Shown in pieces: positions 32,518 to 40,729 of a stretch of DNA of 43,158 nt. The position numbers were made by a program, and so were the translations under genes. Within the stretch, counting starts at the first letter, position 1. Each line of letters begins with the position of its first letter. The notes below the pieces were generated by a model. The model was given only the letters and a program-made list of their open reading frames with translations, ran no database searches and had not been told where the DNA came from. The stretch is taken from positions 1-43,158 of the forward strand of contig JAHAWU010000013.1 in NCBI GenBank assembly GCA_018383815.1, read 5' to 3'. This DNA comes from Candidatus Jordarchaeia archaeon (GTDB lineage: Archaea > Asgardarchaeota > Jordiarchaeia > Jordiarchaeales > Jordiarchaeaceae).

Positions 32518-33750
32518 TTAGGACTCCTTCTCCTCTATCTGTATGGGTAAAACTATTCGTTCCCAAAGATATTCTGTGATTATTTTTTCTACCAAATCTG
32601 ATAAGTCGCCTTCTTTACCGGCTAATTTTTTCTTTAAGTATTCTAGGGCTTGTTGGTTAGTTATGGGGGGGAGGTTGAAATCCTGAGATATTTTGTATAT
32701 TATCCAAGCAGCGCTTTCTTCTATTCCTTGACCCTTACTTAACAGGGCTTTGTGCACTTTTCTTACCCGCTCCAGCAAAAAGTTATCCCTGACTGCTATT
32801 ACCCTCCTTTTGGCAAAGACGAGGTCTCTTTCAAGAAAATCGCAGGGCTCCTTGAGATCCGGCCCCACCATTCCGTTGCGCATTATTGGAGGAGTTACAA
32901 TTAGGTAATCTGAAACTCCGACTGTTGGTTCCAAGGCGATGGGTTTAGGAGTTACTTCCAAAATTATCTGGGCTATGGCATGTACAGACATTGCCTGCAA
33001 GGATTTTTCTAAATCGTCTATTAGCTCATAAACTTTATCTAAGGGAGTGGCGCTACCTTCAGACATTTGACCAACTTTAGTATCGGCCTCAAAAAGGCTT
33101 TTGTCCGATGAGTGTTCAAAAGCTTCTGAGAATTTCCTGAGTACTCTTATCAATCTTCTTTTTGCCTGTTGTAGAGCAAGAATGGCCTCCGAGTGAGTGG
33201 ATTTAAGAACCGCCGCGCAGAAAGTGATGGCGGCGTCGTTATTAGTTGAAGCCTCATGGGTTTTTTTCCACTTGTTTATAACTGGAACAATGTAGCTGTC
33301 AGCCATCTTAATTCTCTCATGCAGAATGTGCATCGCCTTTTCCACTGGAATACTTTCCTCCCCCTCAATAACTTTTTCTAAATTGTAAAGTTCCCTTGTG
33401 TTTTGTATTTTCCTAAACAGATCCCCATAGAGGTACTCTATCCATCTTCCCTCTTGAACCGCAAAGTCAAACTCGTAGGAGAGCACGGGTACCACGGGGC
33501 TTCCTATCTGTCTTCTCCTATCATACTCCCACATAATGAGCTCCAGCGCCTTTTCAGCTTTCATAACACCATCGAGTTCCAGTTGGTAAGCAACCTTGCA
33601 GAAACTAATGGGGCAGTTGAAAATTTTTGATAACTCCGCTGGTTTATCTTCGGGAACATTTTTAGCCCTCTCACCCAAATTCTTATAGGTAAGTTCAAAT
33701 TCTTCAGTAACCATTGACTTATCATCTTTTGCTTTGCGGAACCAATGCAA
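32518..33750 (-). CDS. Unrecognised helical protein, first gene of the JAMM operon
   Basis: This is a 410-residue soluble protein predicted almost wholly helical, with several charged amphipathic stretches (KAEKALELIMWEYDRRRQIG, ALQQAKRRLIRVLRKFSEAF, DKVYELIDDLEKSLQAMSVH). A Pro-rich interruption (PKPIALEPTVGVSDYLIVTPPIM, around residues 270-292) divides it into two halves. No membrane helix, signal peptide or known motif is seen. TTG 33750 follows GGGGTG by seven bases; an in-frame ATG twelve codons later is an alternative. A TATA-like ACTTAAAATAAG (about 33789-33800 on the complement) lies upstream. Function is unknown; conservation of this trio with the JAMM gene in related genomes would be informative. 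Confidence 0.8.
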   Translation of the reverse strand: MHWFRKAKDDKSMVTEEFELTYKNLGERAKNVPEDKPAELSKIFNCPISFCKVAYQLELDGVMKAEKALELIMWEYDRRRQIGSPVVPVLSYEFDFAVQEGRWIEYLYGDLFRKIQNTRELYNLEKVIEGEESIPVEKAMHILHERIKMADSYIVPVINKWKKTHEASTNNDAAITFCAAVLKSTHSEAILALQQAKRRLIRVLRKFSEAFEHSSDKSLFEADTKVGQMSEGSATPLDKVYELIDDLEKSLQAMSVHAIAQIILEVTPKPIALEPTVGVSDYLIVTPPIMRNGMVGPDLKEPCDFLERDLVFAKRRVIAVRDNFLLERVRKVHKALLSKGQGIEESAAWIIYKISQDFNLPPITNQQALEYLKKKLAGKEGDLSDLVEKIITEYLWERIVLPIQIEEKES

Positions 33751-34008
33751 ACTGTTACACCCCTAAGATTGGATAAAACGGGGAAGCTTATTTTAAGTAC
33801 TTCACAAAAAAGTTTTTGGGTCTCTTCTTAGTAACAAGTGGAAGTATTAATATTAAAGGATTTCGTGTCAACGCTACAAAACAAAAAACTAAGTTACAAT
33901 GATATTTATATAAAAAGGTTGAGAAACCCAAAAAAAAGGCGTTAATAATAGGCGCATAGTCTTCGCCTTTTAAGCAAAGAATTAAAAACTTTTTCCCACA
34001 CCCCCTTA

Positions 34009-34190
34009 GGCGCAATGTAATGTGTATGTATTTTTTGTTTGGGGGTATGTAATTTTTGTTGTGGGTCCTGTTTTTGAGGAGGCTTCCTAAGCCTCCTTCT
34101 CCATTTTTTGAGCCCTAAAATGTTTTTTTTTGGGGAAAATTTTTACATATACCCCACAAAATCAAAAATACATACTTACTACTTTGCGCC
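34009..34190. mobile_element. MITE-like 182-bp inverted-repeat element
   Basis: The ends are imperfect terminal inverted repeats of about 45 bp: 34009-34052 begins GGCGCAATGTAATGTGTATG and the complement of 34143-34190 begins GGCGCAAAGTAGTAAGTATG, both followed by TATTTTT and later GGGGTAT and GTAA blocks. The middle carries a strong hairpin, AGGAGGCTT-CCT-AAGCCTCCT (34077-34097). CCCCTTA stands directly before the element (34002-34008) and again two bases after it (34193-34199), consistent with an 8-9 bp target duplication that has drifted. No coding capacity exists inside. This fits a non-autonomous element whose transposase is elsewhere. A structured RNA or a regulatory cruciform is the alternative reading. 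It occupies the middle of the 650-nt gap 33751-34400; the rest of that gap holds only the two flanking promoters. Confidence 0.6.
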
Positions 34191-34354
34191 CACCCCTTAC
34201 CTCGCTAAAGACGTCGTAAGCTTCAATAGTAGGTTGATTCATTTTTGAGGAAATTCCTTTTTATAATAATAACTATCTTCCCATGAAGAAAGTATGTCCA
34301 CAAAATATAATTGGTGAGTTTTACCTTTTTAATAAACCATAAATTATACTTTAG

Positions 34355-34363
34355 TTTATAAAT
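34355..34363 (+). promoter_or_regulatory. TATA box of the zinc-ribbon gene
   Basis: TTTATAAAT sits 38-46 bases before ATG 34401, predicting a leader of about 18 bases that contains the GGAGG ribosome-binding site (within GCATATGGAGGATTTAA). Confidence 0.5.
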
Positions 34364-34400
34364 AAAGTAGTGTTTGTTTTTCAGCATATGGAGGATTTAA

Positions 34401-35141
34401 ATGGCTACAGAAAAAATATCATGCAGTCACTGTGGTGCCCCACTTAAATATTCTTCGGGTGAAATTATTGTCACATGTCCTTATTGTGGATACACAGTTG
34501 TTATAGATGTGGGAAAACCTTTCACCTTGGAGCACGCACTTCTTCCTAGCAATTTTGATAGTAAAAAGGCGGTAAACATTGTCAAAAATTGGATGAGAGC
34601 AAGCTTCATAGCTCCCGGAGATTTAGCATGGCGAGCAAAGTTCACTGATGCTCAGTTGTACTTTTTACCATTTTGGATTGTGCCGATAACCGCTACCTCC
34701 ACCTACAGAGGACTATTTGAACGTATGGGCCCCCGTGTAGAGAAAAAGGGCACAATAAATAAACGTTATAATTGGGTAATATTCGCGCAACGGAAGACAG
34801 AGTTTCCAACCCGGGAATTTGATATTCCTCTAGAGGGAAAAATGCCGTATGATTTCCGAAAAATTCCTGAAGGAGCTAAAGTGTTGAATAGCGAAATCGG
34901 AGAAGATGAGGTTATCGAGATAGCTAAACAGCAAATAAGACATGACCACGAGTTTCTGGCAAAACAAGAGGCGGACAGACTCATTGAAATAGAAACAGAG
35001 TTCAAAACAGGTAAACCCTATTACCTTCACGCCCCAATCTGGATAATAAACTATAAGTACAAGGGCAAAAACTACCAAGTACTGCTAGATGGCTCCAGAG
35101 GAGAAGTGATTAAGGGAGACCTCCCCACAAAACTGTTTTAA
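34401..35141 (+). CDS. Zinc-ribbon protein of unknown function
   Basis: This is a 246-residue protein. The N-terminus is a zinc ribbon with ligands C8, C11 (CSHC) and C26, C29 (CPYC) in a short beta hairpin, like those that begin many archaeal and TFB-like proteins. The remaining 200 residues are a mixed alpha/beta domain with no membrane helix; aromatic-rich strands (AQLYFLPFWIVPITATSTYR) and a repeat of that pattern near the end (KPYYLHAPIWIINYKYKGK) suggest two related subdomains with a helical insert. The repeated Y-L-x-x-P-x-W-I motif resembles proteins of a lipid- or membrane-associated zinc-ribbon group, but I cannot name a family. GGAGG lies just before ATG 34401. Confidence 0.85.
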   Translation: MATEKISCSHCGAPLKYSSGEIIVTCPYCGYTVVIDVGKPFTLEHALLPSNFDSKKAVNIVKNWMRASFIAPGDLAWRAKFTDAQLYFLPFWIVPITATSTYRGLFERMGPRVEKKGTINKRYNWVIFAQRKTEFPTREFDIPLEGKMPYDFRKIPEGAKVLNSEIGEDEVIEIAKQQIRHDHEFLAKQEADRLIEIETEFKTGKPYYLHAPIWIINYKYKGKNYQVLLDGSRGEVIKGDLPTKLF

Positions 35142-35147
35142 AAAACC

Positions 35148-35280
35148 TACATAAGCTTCGCTTTTTAGACAAACCCACATACGCTAGAAGCGTTTCAGAT
35201 AAAGTATGGAAAAGCTTTTCATGGCAAACCAACATACGCTGAAAGCGTTTCAGATAAAGTATGAAAAATGTTTTTCATGG
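35148..35280 (+). repeat. Tandem 55/56-bp repeats with conserved stem-loops
   Basis: Two adjacent units (35170-35224 and 35225-35280) share about 50 of 56 positions. Each carries CGCT-xxx-AGCG (loop AGA in one, GAA in the other) and an A/T-rich palindrome near its end: GAAAAGCTTTTC in unit 1 and GAAAAATGTTTTTC in unit 2. The differences keep the stems intact, as in a structured transcript. A degenerate third copy precedes them, with AAGC-TTC-GCTT at 35153-35163. The block begins 7 nt after the stop codon at 35141. The spacing and lack of spacers rule out CRISPR. Confidence 0.65.
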
Positions 35281-35499
35281 CAAATATTGATGCTCCTCAC
35301 GGGTCGGGGGCGTCCTCACCAAAGGTTTTGGATGCAAAAAATTTTCTGCTTAGAACAAAATTTTGGTTCCGTCTAAAAAGCGTGACACTTATGTGATTTA
35401 TTCTTTTTTCCTTTTAAGAGTATGTTCCAAAGGAGTTGCGGTTAATTTATATTTTGCAAAGTAATAATAGTCAAGAAATGAAGGAATGGGAAGACAGAA
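35281..35499 (+). promoter_or_regulatory. Upstream region and promoter of the acyl-CoA synthetase operon
   Basis: AATTTATATTTTG (about 35443-35455) is the best TATA box and predicts transcription near 35475, 25 bases before ATG 35500, with GGGAAG as a weak ribosome-binding site. The preceding bases include a G/C-rich patch (GGGTCGGGGGCGTCC, near 35301-35315) that I cannot assign. No gene is seen. Confidence 0.45.
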
Positions 35500-37605
35500 A
35501 TGGCTGGGCTAGATTTCCTCTTTGCTCCCTCATCGGTTGCTGTGATTGGCGCCTCAAGGCATGCGGGTAAGGTTGGTTACAGTGTTTTTAGGAACATTAT
35601 ATCTAGCAATTTTCCGGGAAAGGTATATCCTATTAATCCCTCAGCGGATGAGATTCTGGGTCACAAAGCGTATAAAAGCATACTAGATGTTAACGATAAT
35701 ATTGATCTAGCAATAGTAACAGTGCCCGCGGAATTAGTGCTCCGAGTGGCAGAGGAATGCGGCCAAAAAAGGGTTAAGGGAATGGTTGTGATTAGCGCGG
35801 GGTTTAAAGAATCCGGACGCAGGGGGGCTGAGTTGGAGCGGATCTTGGTGGAAAAATCTAGAAAGTACAATTTTCGCATATTGGGGCCTAATTGTTTAGG
35901 TTTTATTGACACATTTACTCCTATTAATGCCTCTTTTGCCTCTGGGTCGCCTCTGAGGGGTAATATTGGTTTTGCTTCTCAGAGTGGTGCCATATTGACA
36001 GGCGTCCTTGAATGGTCTTTGGAGGAGGGTATTGGTTTCAGTAAAGTTATAAGTTTGGGGAATAAAAGCGACTTGAACGAAGCTGATACTATTGAAGCAT
36101 TAGCCAGCGATTCTCATACAAAGGTGATACTGCTCTACCTTGAGGGTGTAGAAGATGGTGTGAGATTTTTTGAGGTTGCTAGGAAGGCTTCCCGCATGAA
36201 ACCCATTGTTGTTTTAAAATCAGGAGTTAGTTCAGCTGGCGCGAGAGCCGCTTCATCTCATACGGGTGCATTAGCGGGTAGCGATAAGGCTTACTCAACT
36301 GCGTTTAACCAGATAGGGATACTTAGAGCTCACAATATAGAGGAGCTCTTTAATTATGGAATAACGTTTTCCTTACAAAATATTCCAAAGATTAATGCGG
36401 TGGCAATTATAACTAATGCCGGCGGACCGGGTATTATTGCTACAGATAAATGTGAGGAGGAAGGCCTGCCGTTAGCTAGATTCGAGCCAGAAACTATAGA
36501 AAAACTCAGATCCAATCTCCCGAAGGAAGCTTCAATATATAACCCGGTGGATATTTTGGGTGACGCACAGGAAGACCGCTATAGATTCGCTTTGGAAACC
36601 GTTCTATCGGACTCCAATGTCGGCCACGTTTTGATTATACTAACTCCGCAAGCTATGACCAGACCCCAAAAAATTGCTGAAGCCATCGTTGAAGTTTCAG
36701 GAAGACATAGAGAAAAAGCGGTGGTAGCCTCTTTTATAGGTGGTGAGAGTGTTCGGGAAGCATCCAAAACTTTGATGAGCAATAATCTCCCCTGCTTTGA
36801 CTTTCCGGAGCGGGGAGTGAAAGCTATTGCAGGTTTGGTTAAATTTGCAGAATTTATGAGAAGGGAACCAGATTTGGAAATACCTGTATTTCAGGTGGAT
36901 AAGAATAAAGTCAATGAGATTTTCACAAATGTTTATAAAGATAACAGAGTGGTTTTACTAGGGGATGAGGCAGCCGCAGTCGCGAGGGCTTATGGAATAC
37001 CTACTCCCGAAGTTAAACTTGCGAGAAGTTTGGAGGAGGCTGTAGAAATAGCTGAAAGTATAGGATACCCTTTGGTTATGAAGGTGGCAAGCCCACATAT
37101 AATTCACAAAACAGACATAGGCGGCGTTATTATGAACTTGGAAAACAAGGATGAGGTATCCGAGGCTTATTATACAATCCTCTCAAACGTCTTAAGATAC
37201 TTTCCGAGCTCACAGATTTATGGAATTTTAGTGCAGCAAATGGTTCCCCAAGGAAAAGAAATAATTATAGGAATGACCCGAGATTTGACATGGGGGCCAA
37301 TGGTGGGGGTAGGACTTGGTGGAATTTATGTAAACCTTTTTGAGGATGTTTCTTTCAAAATATCTCCCTTTTCTAGGAAAGAAGCATTCGATATGCTGTC
37401 CAAAACTAAAGCTTATAGATTATTGAAGGGTATGCGTGGTGAAAAACCCTCTGACATAGACTCAGTAATAGATGTGATTTTGCGTGTTTCACAACTCTCA
37501 AGAGATTTCAGGATAATAAATGAAATGGACATAAATCCCTTATTCGCCTATGAAAAGGGATGCTCCGCACTAGATGTAAAAATTACACTCGAAAAAGGAA
37601 AATGA
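35500..37605 (+). CDS. acd: ADP-forming acyl-CoA synthetase, alpha-beta fusion
   Basis: This enzyme converts an acyl-CoA, ADP and phosphate to acid, CoA and ATP, the energy-conserving step of archaeal fermentation. The 701 residues follow the order CoA-binding domain (1-135, GASRHAGKVGYSVFRNI), succinyl-CoA-ligase-like domains with the phospho-His H254 in ASSHTGALAGSD, then an ATP-grasp (about 488-701) with the second His motif SPHIIHKTDIGGV. Having alpha and beta parts on one chain is common in many archaea and bacteria; Pyrococcus has them separate. Substrate may be acetyl-, propionyl- or aryl-CoA. It is followed after 4 nt by the DRTGG protein gene. Confidence 0.93.
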   Translation: MAGLDFLFAPSSVAVIGASRHAGKVGYSVFRNIISSNFPGKVYPINPSADEILGHKAYKSILDVNDNIDLAIVTVPAELVLRVAEECGQKRVKGMVVISAGFKESGRRGAELERILVEKSRKYNFRILGPNCLGFIDTFTPINASFASGSPLRGNIGFASQSGAILTGVLEWSLEEGIGFSKVISLGNKSDLNEADTIEALASDSHTKVILLYLEGVEDGVRFFEVARKASRMKPIVVLKSGVSSAGARAASSHTGALAGSDKAYSTAFNQIGILRAHNIEELFNYGITFSLQNIPKINAVAIITNAGGPGIIATDKCEEEGLPLARFEPETIEKLRSNLPKEASIYNPVDILGDAQEDRYRFALETVLSDSNVGHVLIILTPQAMTRPQKIAEAIVEVSGRHREKAVVASFIGGESVREASKTLMSNNLPCFDFPERGVKAIAGLVKFAEFMRREPDLEIPVFQVDKNKVNEIFTNVYKDNRVVLLGDEAAAVARAYGIPTPEVKLARSLEEAVEIAESIGYPLVMKVASPHIIHKTDIGGVIMNLENKDEVSEAYYTILSNVLRYFPSSQIYGILVQQMVPQGKEIIIGMTRDLTWGPMVGVGLGGIYVNLFEDVSFKISPFSRKEAFDMLSKTKAYRLLKGMRGEKPSDIDSVIDVILRVSQLSRDFRIINEMDINPLFAYEKGCSALDVKITLEKGK

Positions 37606-37609
37606 AAAA

Positions 37610-38725
37610 ATGGGTAAGGTTTTAAAAATGAGAGAACCAAAAAAGTTGCTGGTTTCAGGTGTTAGAAACAGCGGTAAAACCGCGCTCTGCTTAGCCCTAG
37701 CACTAATATTGCGGGAACAGGGTTTGGAAGTGGGTTACTTTAAACCAATCGGATGGCAGTCCTTTATAAAGGAGCGTGCACCATCAGGGAAAAAACTAGG
37801 ATATTTCAACGATGTGGATGCTGTCTTGATGAAAGAGGTGCTTAAGCTTAAACACCCCCTAGAATATATTGTTCCAGTATTGGCCACCTTTGATTACTTA
37901 ACTTCGATGGCCAAGGAAGGTAACGAAGACCTTGAAAGAAAAATTGAGGAAGCCTACAGAACAGTTTCGGAGGGAGTCGATGTACTAATCATTGAGGGAG
38001 GACACATAATGCAGCTCCTCTACAGCAGAAAATTATCAAACTTTCACCTGGCAAAAAAATTCAATACTCCTTACCTCATAACCAGCCAAATTAGAAGCGA
38101 CCTCGCCGTCGACGACTTAATTTTCAGAAAAACTATACTTGACACGTTCAACATAAACTTTATAGGGGCAGTACTAAACAATATTCCAAGAATCTACCTG
38201 CAGAGAACAAAAGACATAGTCAAACCAATTCTTGAAAAAAACGACATAAAGGTATGGGGAATAATAGAGGAAAACAGAGAACTCACAGCTCCTTCCGTTG
38301 CTGATATTCAAGACCTTGTTGAGGGGGAACTAATCGAAGGCCCAGAAAACCTAGACGACATACTAGTAGAGGACATTCTAGTGGGCTCCATGACTGCTGA
38401 AAGCGCTATCAAGTATTTTAGACGGGGAGTGAACAAAGCTGTGGTAATGGGTGGAGACAGGGAAGACGTAGCTTTAGCCGCTCTTGAAACGAATACCTCG
38501 GTTTTAATTCTCACGGGCAACCTCTATCCCACTGTAAGAGTTTTATCCGTAGCCAAAGAAAAAAACGTTCCAGTAATTCTAGTACCATATGATACCTATA
38601 CCACAATATGCAAATTAGAGGGACTTACGGGAAAACTGAAACCAACTAGCACTCAAAGAATTAAAAAACTAAAAGAAATAGTGGAAAAAGAAGTTGATTG
38701 GAAAGGAATCTACAATAAGCTGTAA
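37610..38725 (+). CDS. DRTGG-domain protein with BioD-like P-loop (Pta N-terminal type)
   Basis: This is a 371-residue protein. Residues 12-225 are a dethiobiotin-synthetase-like P-loop domain: SGVRNSGKTALCLALALIL is the Walker A, and VDVLIIEGGHIMQL the Walker B region. Residues 245-345 are a DRTGG domain (DILVGSMTAESAIKYFRRGV, VMGGDREDVALAALE). The same pair forms the regulatory N-terminus of long bacterial phosphotransacetylases but here lacks the catalytic Pta domain. It is translated just behind the ADP-forming synthetase gene, an arrangement that suggests a regulator or partner of that enzyme; no direct activity can be assigned. ATG 37628 is an in-frame alternative start. Confidence 0.88.
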   Translation: MGKVLKMREPKKLLVSGVRNSGKTALCLALALILREQGLEVGYFKPIGWQSFIKERAPSGKKLGYFNDVDAVLMKEVLKLKHPLEYIVPVLATFDYLTSMAKEGNEDLERKIEEAYRTVSEGVDVLIIEGGHIMQLLYSRKLSNFHLAKKFNTPYLITSQIRSDLAVDDLIFRKTILDTFNINFIGAVLNNIPRIYLQRTKDIVKPILEKNDIKVWGIIEENRELTAPSVADIQDLVEGELIEGPENLDDILVEDILVGSMTAESAIKYFRRGVNKAVVMGGDREDVALAALETNTSVLILTGNLYPTVRVLSVAKEKNVPVILVPYDTYTTICKLEGLTGKLKPTSTQRIKKLKEIVEKEVDWKGIYNKL

Positions 38726-38865
38726 CAATATTTCATCCATGGAAATCTAACACTATTTACCTCACTCCAAGACTAAAATTCCGAAAACAGTAGTTATAAG
38801 CTGCCTCCTATTCTCCACCTAGAATACTGAACTCTCCAAGAAAAGGTTGACGGGGAGGAGTAGAT

Positions 38866-39588
38866 TTGAAATATATGCTTGAGGAAATGACTTGGGTTGA
38901 AATCGAAAAGGCATTAAAGGAGAAAAAGCCTATCCTAGTGCCATTCGGCTCAGTTGAAGAACACGGTCCACACCTACCCATATCAACCGACAGCGACCTC
39001 TGTTACGCTATTGTGAAAAAAGGGGCAGAAAACTCAGGTTTCCTTGTGGCCCCTATAGTGAATTATGGTTTGTGCCGCACTACCCGAGAATTCCCGGGAA
39101 CTGTTTCCCTTCGATTCGATACCCTTAAGCAACTGGTTAGGGATATCCTGTTTGAATTGGCCAGCCAGGGATTCAAAAAGATTGTACTTTTCAGTTTCCA
39201 CGCTGGCTCCACACACCTCGTCACATTAAAAGAAGCTGCCTTCGAATTTTCGCTGGAAAATAAGAACGTAAAAGTATATCTGGTTTCAAGCATGGACCTG
39301 GCAGGAGAAGATTTATTAAAAATACTGGAAACCACACCTCAGCATGCATGTGAGTTAGAGACCTCTCTTATGCTGTTCCTAAAACCCGAAAGTGTCCAAA
39401 TGGAAAAAGCTGTAGATGAACACGCCTCCGGAGCACCTTTTCTTGTTAGACCCTCGGGGAGGGAATGGCTAAAAACCGGAGTTATGGGTGATCCTCGAAA
39501 AGCTTCTGCAGAGAAGGGAGAAAAAATATTTAAGTTAATGGCTCAAAGACTTAGAGAAATTTTAATAAGTATACAGCAAGAAGAATAG
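38866..39588 (+). CDS. Creatininase-family metal-dependent amidohydrolase
   Basis: This is a 240-residue enzyme of the creatininase/FAPy-deformylase/MftE-like superfamily. The metal-binding motif GSVEEHGPHLPISTDSD (E31/E32, H36, D42) and the later FSFHAGSTH and HACELETSLML blocks with His/Glu ligands are present. Archaeal members include the FAPy deformylase of riboflavin and F420 synthesis, so that is one possible role. GGGGAGGAG precedes TTG 38866, and ATG 38875 is three codons later. It is convergent with the DUF169 gene. Confidence 0.88.
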   Translation: MKYMLEEMTWVEIEKALKEKKPILVPFGSVEEHGPHLPISTDSDLCYAIVKKGAENSGFLVAPIVNYGLCRTTREFPGTVSLRFDTLKQLVRDILFELASQGFKKIVLFSFHAGSTHLVTLKEAAFEFSLENKNVKVYLVSSMDLAGEDLLKILETTPQHACELETSLMLFLKPESVQMEKAVDEHASGAPFLVRPSGREWLKTGVMGDPRKASAEKGEKIFKLMAQRLREILISIQQEE

Positions 39589-39595
39589 TGGTGGT

Positions 39596-40363
39596 TTACC
39601 TTTTTCTTGCCTCTTCTATTTGAGGTCTCATTTTGACAAAGAATTCCGGTGTGCAAATCTCATACGGTATTGGATAGCGGGATCCTGCCTTATGTGTTCC
39701 CTCCAAGCCTTCTATTACTGAATCAATTATCCCTAAGGGTATAGAGGCTACCAAGTCACCATCCATTGCTAGTCCGAAGCGGCGATCACCAAGACACGGC
39801 AAAGCGACTTGAATTTTCCCCGTAAGGTAAGCATTAGTGACGGTATCTGCGCAAACAGCGTCCCCAAATGTGGAAATAGTTAACCGACCACCCTCCTTCC
39901 AAAGGGCGCCCTGAATTATCCTCAACATCTGAGCTGAATTACCATACATGATTATCAGGTCGGGGTCATAATCGATTCGTTCCAAGGCACCGGAAACTAT
40001 AGCGGAAATTTTTCCGTGGGGCATTTTAGGTATCATTTCTGAAGTTTTCTTGGCTGCGTCTTGATTTTCGTGGTATCTTCCTAAGAAAAAGTATCCCTCC
40101 AAAAAAATGTCGTAAGGCTCAACGAAGCCCATAGCAATCTCAGCTAATGGGCAAACATTATCTTCTTCCGTTAGTCCCATTGTCCACCCATAATACCGAG
40201 AATAGGTGAATATTTGGCAGAGGGCTATTTTCTTTTCCGGCCTTTTTATTTTGTTTATTCTTTTTAGCTCCTCCTTATTTTCAAGTAGCTTTACTCCAAT
40301 TGGAAAAGTAGCTAGTCTAAGATATCTATTTAGTTTTTCATCCAGATTTTGCCATTTACCCAT
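39596..40363 (-). CDS. DUF169-family protein
   Basis: This is a 255-residue protein. The start of the domain, YLRLATFPIGVKLLENKEEL, and later blocks (CPLAEIAMGF, GNSAQMLRIIQGALW, GDAVCADTVTNAYLTGKIQV, CLGDRRFGLA) match the DUF169 family, which is widespread in anaerobic archaea and bacteria and has no proven function. Four Cys residues (ALCQIF, NVCPL, AVCAD, PCLGD) could bind metal. ATG 40363 is supported by the TATA box at 40387-40396, which would start transcription just at or before it; the upstream GTG 40372 would then not be transcribed. Confidence 0.85.
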   Translation of the reverse strand: MGKWQNLDEKLNRYLRLATFPIGVKLLENKEELKRINKIKRPEKKIALCQIFTYSRYYGWTMGLTEEDNVCPLAEIAMGFVEPYDIFLEGYFFLGRYHENQDAAKKTSEMIPKMPHGKISAIVSGALERIDYDPDLIIMYGNSAQMLRIIQGALWKEGGRLTISTFGDAVCADTVTNAYLTGKIQVALPCLGDRRFGLAMDGDLVASIPLGIIDSVIEGLEGTHKAGSRYPIPYEICTPEFFVKMRPQIEEARKR

Positions 40364-40386
40364 AGTAAACACAACCTTTCAAGCCA

Positions 40387-40396
40387 GTTATATAGA
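40387..40396 (-). promoter_or_regulatory. TATA box of the DUF169 gene, leaderless start
   Basis: The complement reads TTCTATATAACTGG. At the usual 26-27 bp the start of transcription falls near 40365, so the mRNA would begin almost at ATG 40363. Confidence 0.5.
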
Positions 40397-40622
40397 ATTC
40401 ATCCTTTAAACACCCAAAGAATTTTTACGTTCAGCGCTTGTGAATGCTAAATTTTAATTATCCAGTATTTAAACAATACTATATGTTCATGTTAACCCAT
40501 TTTTCGCAGATTTAGAAATCATTTATAGGAGATACGTAACTCCATTATCGCTACACTTCTTTCCCTCAAGAAAAGGATATCCGTGTTAAGCCTTTTAAAT
40601 ACTGAAAACGTTGGTGTAATAT

Positions 40623-40675
40623 ATTGGGAGTACCATTCAAATAGCTCCAAAGAATCTGAAATATGGACTCCCAAT
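40623..40675 (+). other. Long stem-loop upstream of a small gene
   Basis: ATTGGGAGTACCAT (40623-40636) pairs with ATGGACTCCCAAT (40663-40675), giving 13 pairs with one bulged A and a 26-nt loop. It ends 54 nt before ATG 40730 and is followed by an A-rich stretch. It could be a leader RNA structure of the small gene or a short inverted-repeat remnant. The rest of the 40373-40729 gap contains the DUF169 promoter and no gene. Confidence 0.5.
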
Positions 40676-40729
40676 AAAAATCAAAAGCAAAAATAAGAGG
40701 TATGCTGAATAAATCTAGGAGATGGTTAA

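Noticed and set aside
33934-33971. Inverted repeat AAAAGGCG ... CGCCTTTT
   Set aside because: Only 8-nt arms in A/T-rich DNA with a 22-nt spacer; a nested copy of the neighbouring 182-bp element could not be aligned.
33788-34015. 75-codon frame on the minus strand
   Set aside because: Low-complexity hydrophobic reading of A/T-rich DNA that overlaps the JAMM operon promoter and the end of the inverted-repeat element.
35148-35280. CRISPR array
   Set aside because: Repeats are directly adjacent with no unique spacers, there are only two full copies, and no cas gene is present.
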